Source: a virus
DNA: 50,497 nt
Strand: one strand, 5' to 3'
IMG/VR virus record: IMGVR_UViG_3300017963_000344
Span: 1 to 50,497 of that record
Shown here: positions 49,545 through 50,497 of the stretch, piece by piece
Numbering within the stretch: position 1 is the first letter of the stretch
Layout of the letters: each line of letters opens with the position of its first letter
Made by a program: the position numbers and the translations under genes
The notes under the pieces: generated by a model
What the model was told of the DNA's origin: nothing
Databases searched by the model: none
The model's input: only the letters and a program-made list of their open reading frames with translations

Positions 49545-49766
49545 ATGAATGAGCAGGAAATTAAGAACTTACTTACAATATATCAACAAAAAGTAAGTGA
49601 TTTGACTACACAAACAATTGCACTTGAAGCAAGATTAATGAACTCAAATCAACTTATTGAGGCATTGAATAAAAAAGTAAATGAATTGAATGCAGAAAAT
49701 GAGAAACTGAATTTATCAAAATCAAAAAGGTCTTCTAAAGAAATTGTAGAGCAAGATTTTTCATAA
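49545..49766 (+). CDS. Small coiled-coil protein (73 aa)
   Basis: The ATG at 49545 (MNEQEIKNLLTIYQQKVSDL) is preferred to a TTG at 49539. Residues about 5-55 form a continuous coiled coil with heptad Leu/Ile/Val (LLxxYQQKVxxLTxxxIALEARL, then LIEALNKKVNEL), and the end is Lys/Ser-rich. Such short coiled-coil proteins are found near fibre genes in cyanophages; a role as fibre-assembly helper is possible. It lies between two late promoters. Confidence 0.65.
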   Translation: MNEQEIKNLLTIYQQKVSDLTTQTIALEARLMNSNQLIEALNKKVNELNAENEKLNLSKSKRSSKEIVEQDFS

Positions 49767-49769
49767 ATA
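49762..49769 (+). promoter_or_regulatory. T4-like late promoter (CATAAATA)
   Basis: CATAAATA overlaps the stop of the coiled-coil gene and is 54 bases upstream of the next ATG. It fits the pattern of one late promoter per structural unit in this part. Confidence 0.45.
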
Positions 49770-49823
49770 ATAAAAACTCTTATATAAGAGTTTATACGGT
49801 TAATACCACCAATGAGAGGTTGA

Positions 49824-50497
49824 ATGGCAGCACCCATAATTAGAATTAAAAGGTCATCAGTTCCTGGAAAGAGACCAACGGTAGATCAATTACCTTTGGG
49901 GGAACTGGCACTTAACACAGCAGAGGGAGAACTTTTTGTTCGTAGAGAAAGAGAAAGTGCTGTAGGAGTTTCAACTGACATTGTTTCGGTTGGTATTGGC
50001 GCAAAAGTAACTAATGTTTTATATGTCACAGAAGATGGAAACGATACCAATACCGGAAGAAAACTTGGAGACGCAAAGGCAACAATTGGAGGAGCAATCG
50101 CAGAAGCAACAACAGGAACAGTTATTAAAGTTAGTGCTGGATCTTATTTAGAAAATAATCCATTAGTTATTCCAGAACAAGTCTCAATCGTTGGTGATAG
50201 TTTAAGAGAAGTATCAGTATCACCACTGAATGCAGATCAAGATTTGTTCTATACTTCAAATGGAAACTATATTGCAGAAATGTCTTATACTGGAACTTTG
50301 AATTCAGGTAAGGCAATTTTTGCATTTAATCCAAATCAAATTGGATACTTCAATCAATCACCTTATATTCAAAATTGTACAAATTTTATTCCAAATAGTA
50401 TTGGACTAAAAATTGATGGATCAAAAGCAATTGGGCCATTAAAATCAATGGTAGTTGATTCTTATACTCAATACAATCAAGGTGGTATTGGAGTTTC
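49824..50497 (+). CDS. Fibre protein with beta-helix domain (3' end cut by window edge)
   Basis: An AGAGGT ribosome site precedes the ATG at 49824; the frame runs open to the window end (224 codons seen). The N-terminus has IKRSSVPGKRPTVDQLPLGE followed by LALNTAEGELFVRRE, the standard virion-attachment head of cyanophage fibres. From about residue 70 comes the beta-helix entry LYVTEDGNDTNTGRK, TGTVIKVSAGSYLENNPLVI and DSYTQYNQGGIGV, which closely parallels the middle of the 30975 gene. The rest of the gene, and whether it ends in S74, is outside the window. Confidence 0.85.
   Translation, partial: MAAPIIRIKRSSVPGKRPTVDQLPLGELALNTAEGELFVRRERESAVGVSTDIVSVGIGAKVTNVLYVTEDGNDTNTGRKLGDAKATIGGAIAEATTGTVIKVSAGSYLENNPLVIPEQVSIVGDSLREVSVSPLNADQDLFYTSNGNYIAEMSYTGTLNSGKAIFAFNPNQIGYFNQSPYIQNCTNFIPNSIGLKIDGSKAIGPLKSMVVDSYTQYNQGGIGV

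Overview
This window is about 50 kb of a T4-like myovirus genome, most likely a marine cyanophage. It is AT-rich. It carries a T4-type replication and late-transcription set (gp32, gp59, gp33), ThyX and PhoH, a DUF1825 protein typical of cyanobacteria and their phages, a baseplate set (gp53, gp48, gp4, gp54, gp26, gp51, gp27-like, gp5-like), two phage tRNAs, and a long run of tail-fibre genes of the cyanomyovirus kind. No photosynthesis gene is present in this part. A pelagimyophage is a less likely alternative.

Layout. 1-4718 (+): the 3' end of thyX, small conserved genes, phoH, a PD-(D/E)XK exonuclease, gp33, gp59, DUF1825 and gp32. 4719-7637 (-): an inverted block with gp53, gp48, an unknown gene and gp4. 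7691-23657 (+): the baseplate hub and central tail, including two very large proteins that carry three different cell-wall hydrolase domains, gp27- and gp5-like hub proteins, a 1278-residue protein with three PA14-like modules, and beta-helical spike-like proteins. 23654-25046: an island of small genes with near-perfect sigma-70 promoters, tRNA-Leu(UAA), tRNA-Thr(UGU) and a terminator. 25088-37741: five fibre or structural genes; three of them end in an S74 self-processing chaperone, and one is collagen-like.

The main discovery is at 37733-40295: a complete diversity-generating retroelement (DGR). It consists of a late promoter, a small fibre-like gene, a C-type-lectin/DUF1566-like target gene whose last ~134 bases are the variable repeat (VR, 38439-38572), an avd accessory gene, a non-coding template repeat (TR, 39123-39256), and a reverse transcriptase with YMDD and IGNLTSQ motifs. 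VR and TR align without gaps. By my hand count 22 of 24 differences fall at template adenines, which is the signature of adenine-specific mutagenic retrohoming. The phage therefore probably diversifies a receptor-binding protein at its tail tip.

Directly behind the DGR lies a tightly packed island of host-like genes (40303-46903): two 2OG-Fe(II) oxygenases, a GT4-type, two GT-A-type and a GT9-type glycosyltransferase, a sulfotransferase and a DUF6165 protein. Together they look like a glycan-modification pathway acting on host surface or virion. After it come two small paralogous structural genes, a long fibre gene with a strong terminator, a small coiled-coil gene, and the 5' part of another beta-helical fibre gene cut by the window edge.

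Exact or near-exact T4 late promoter motifs (NATAAATA) punctuate the structural genes and the DGR, whereas the small-gene/tRNA island uses host-type promoters. This fits early expression of the island and late expression of tail and DGR genes. All functional calls are from reading the sequence; no database search was run.
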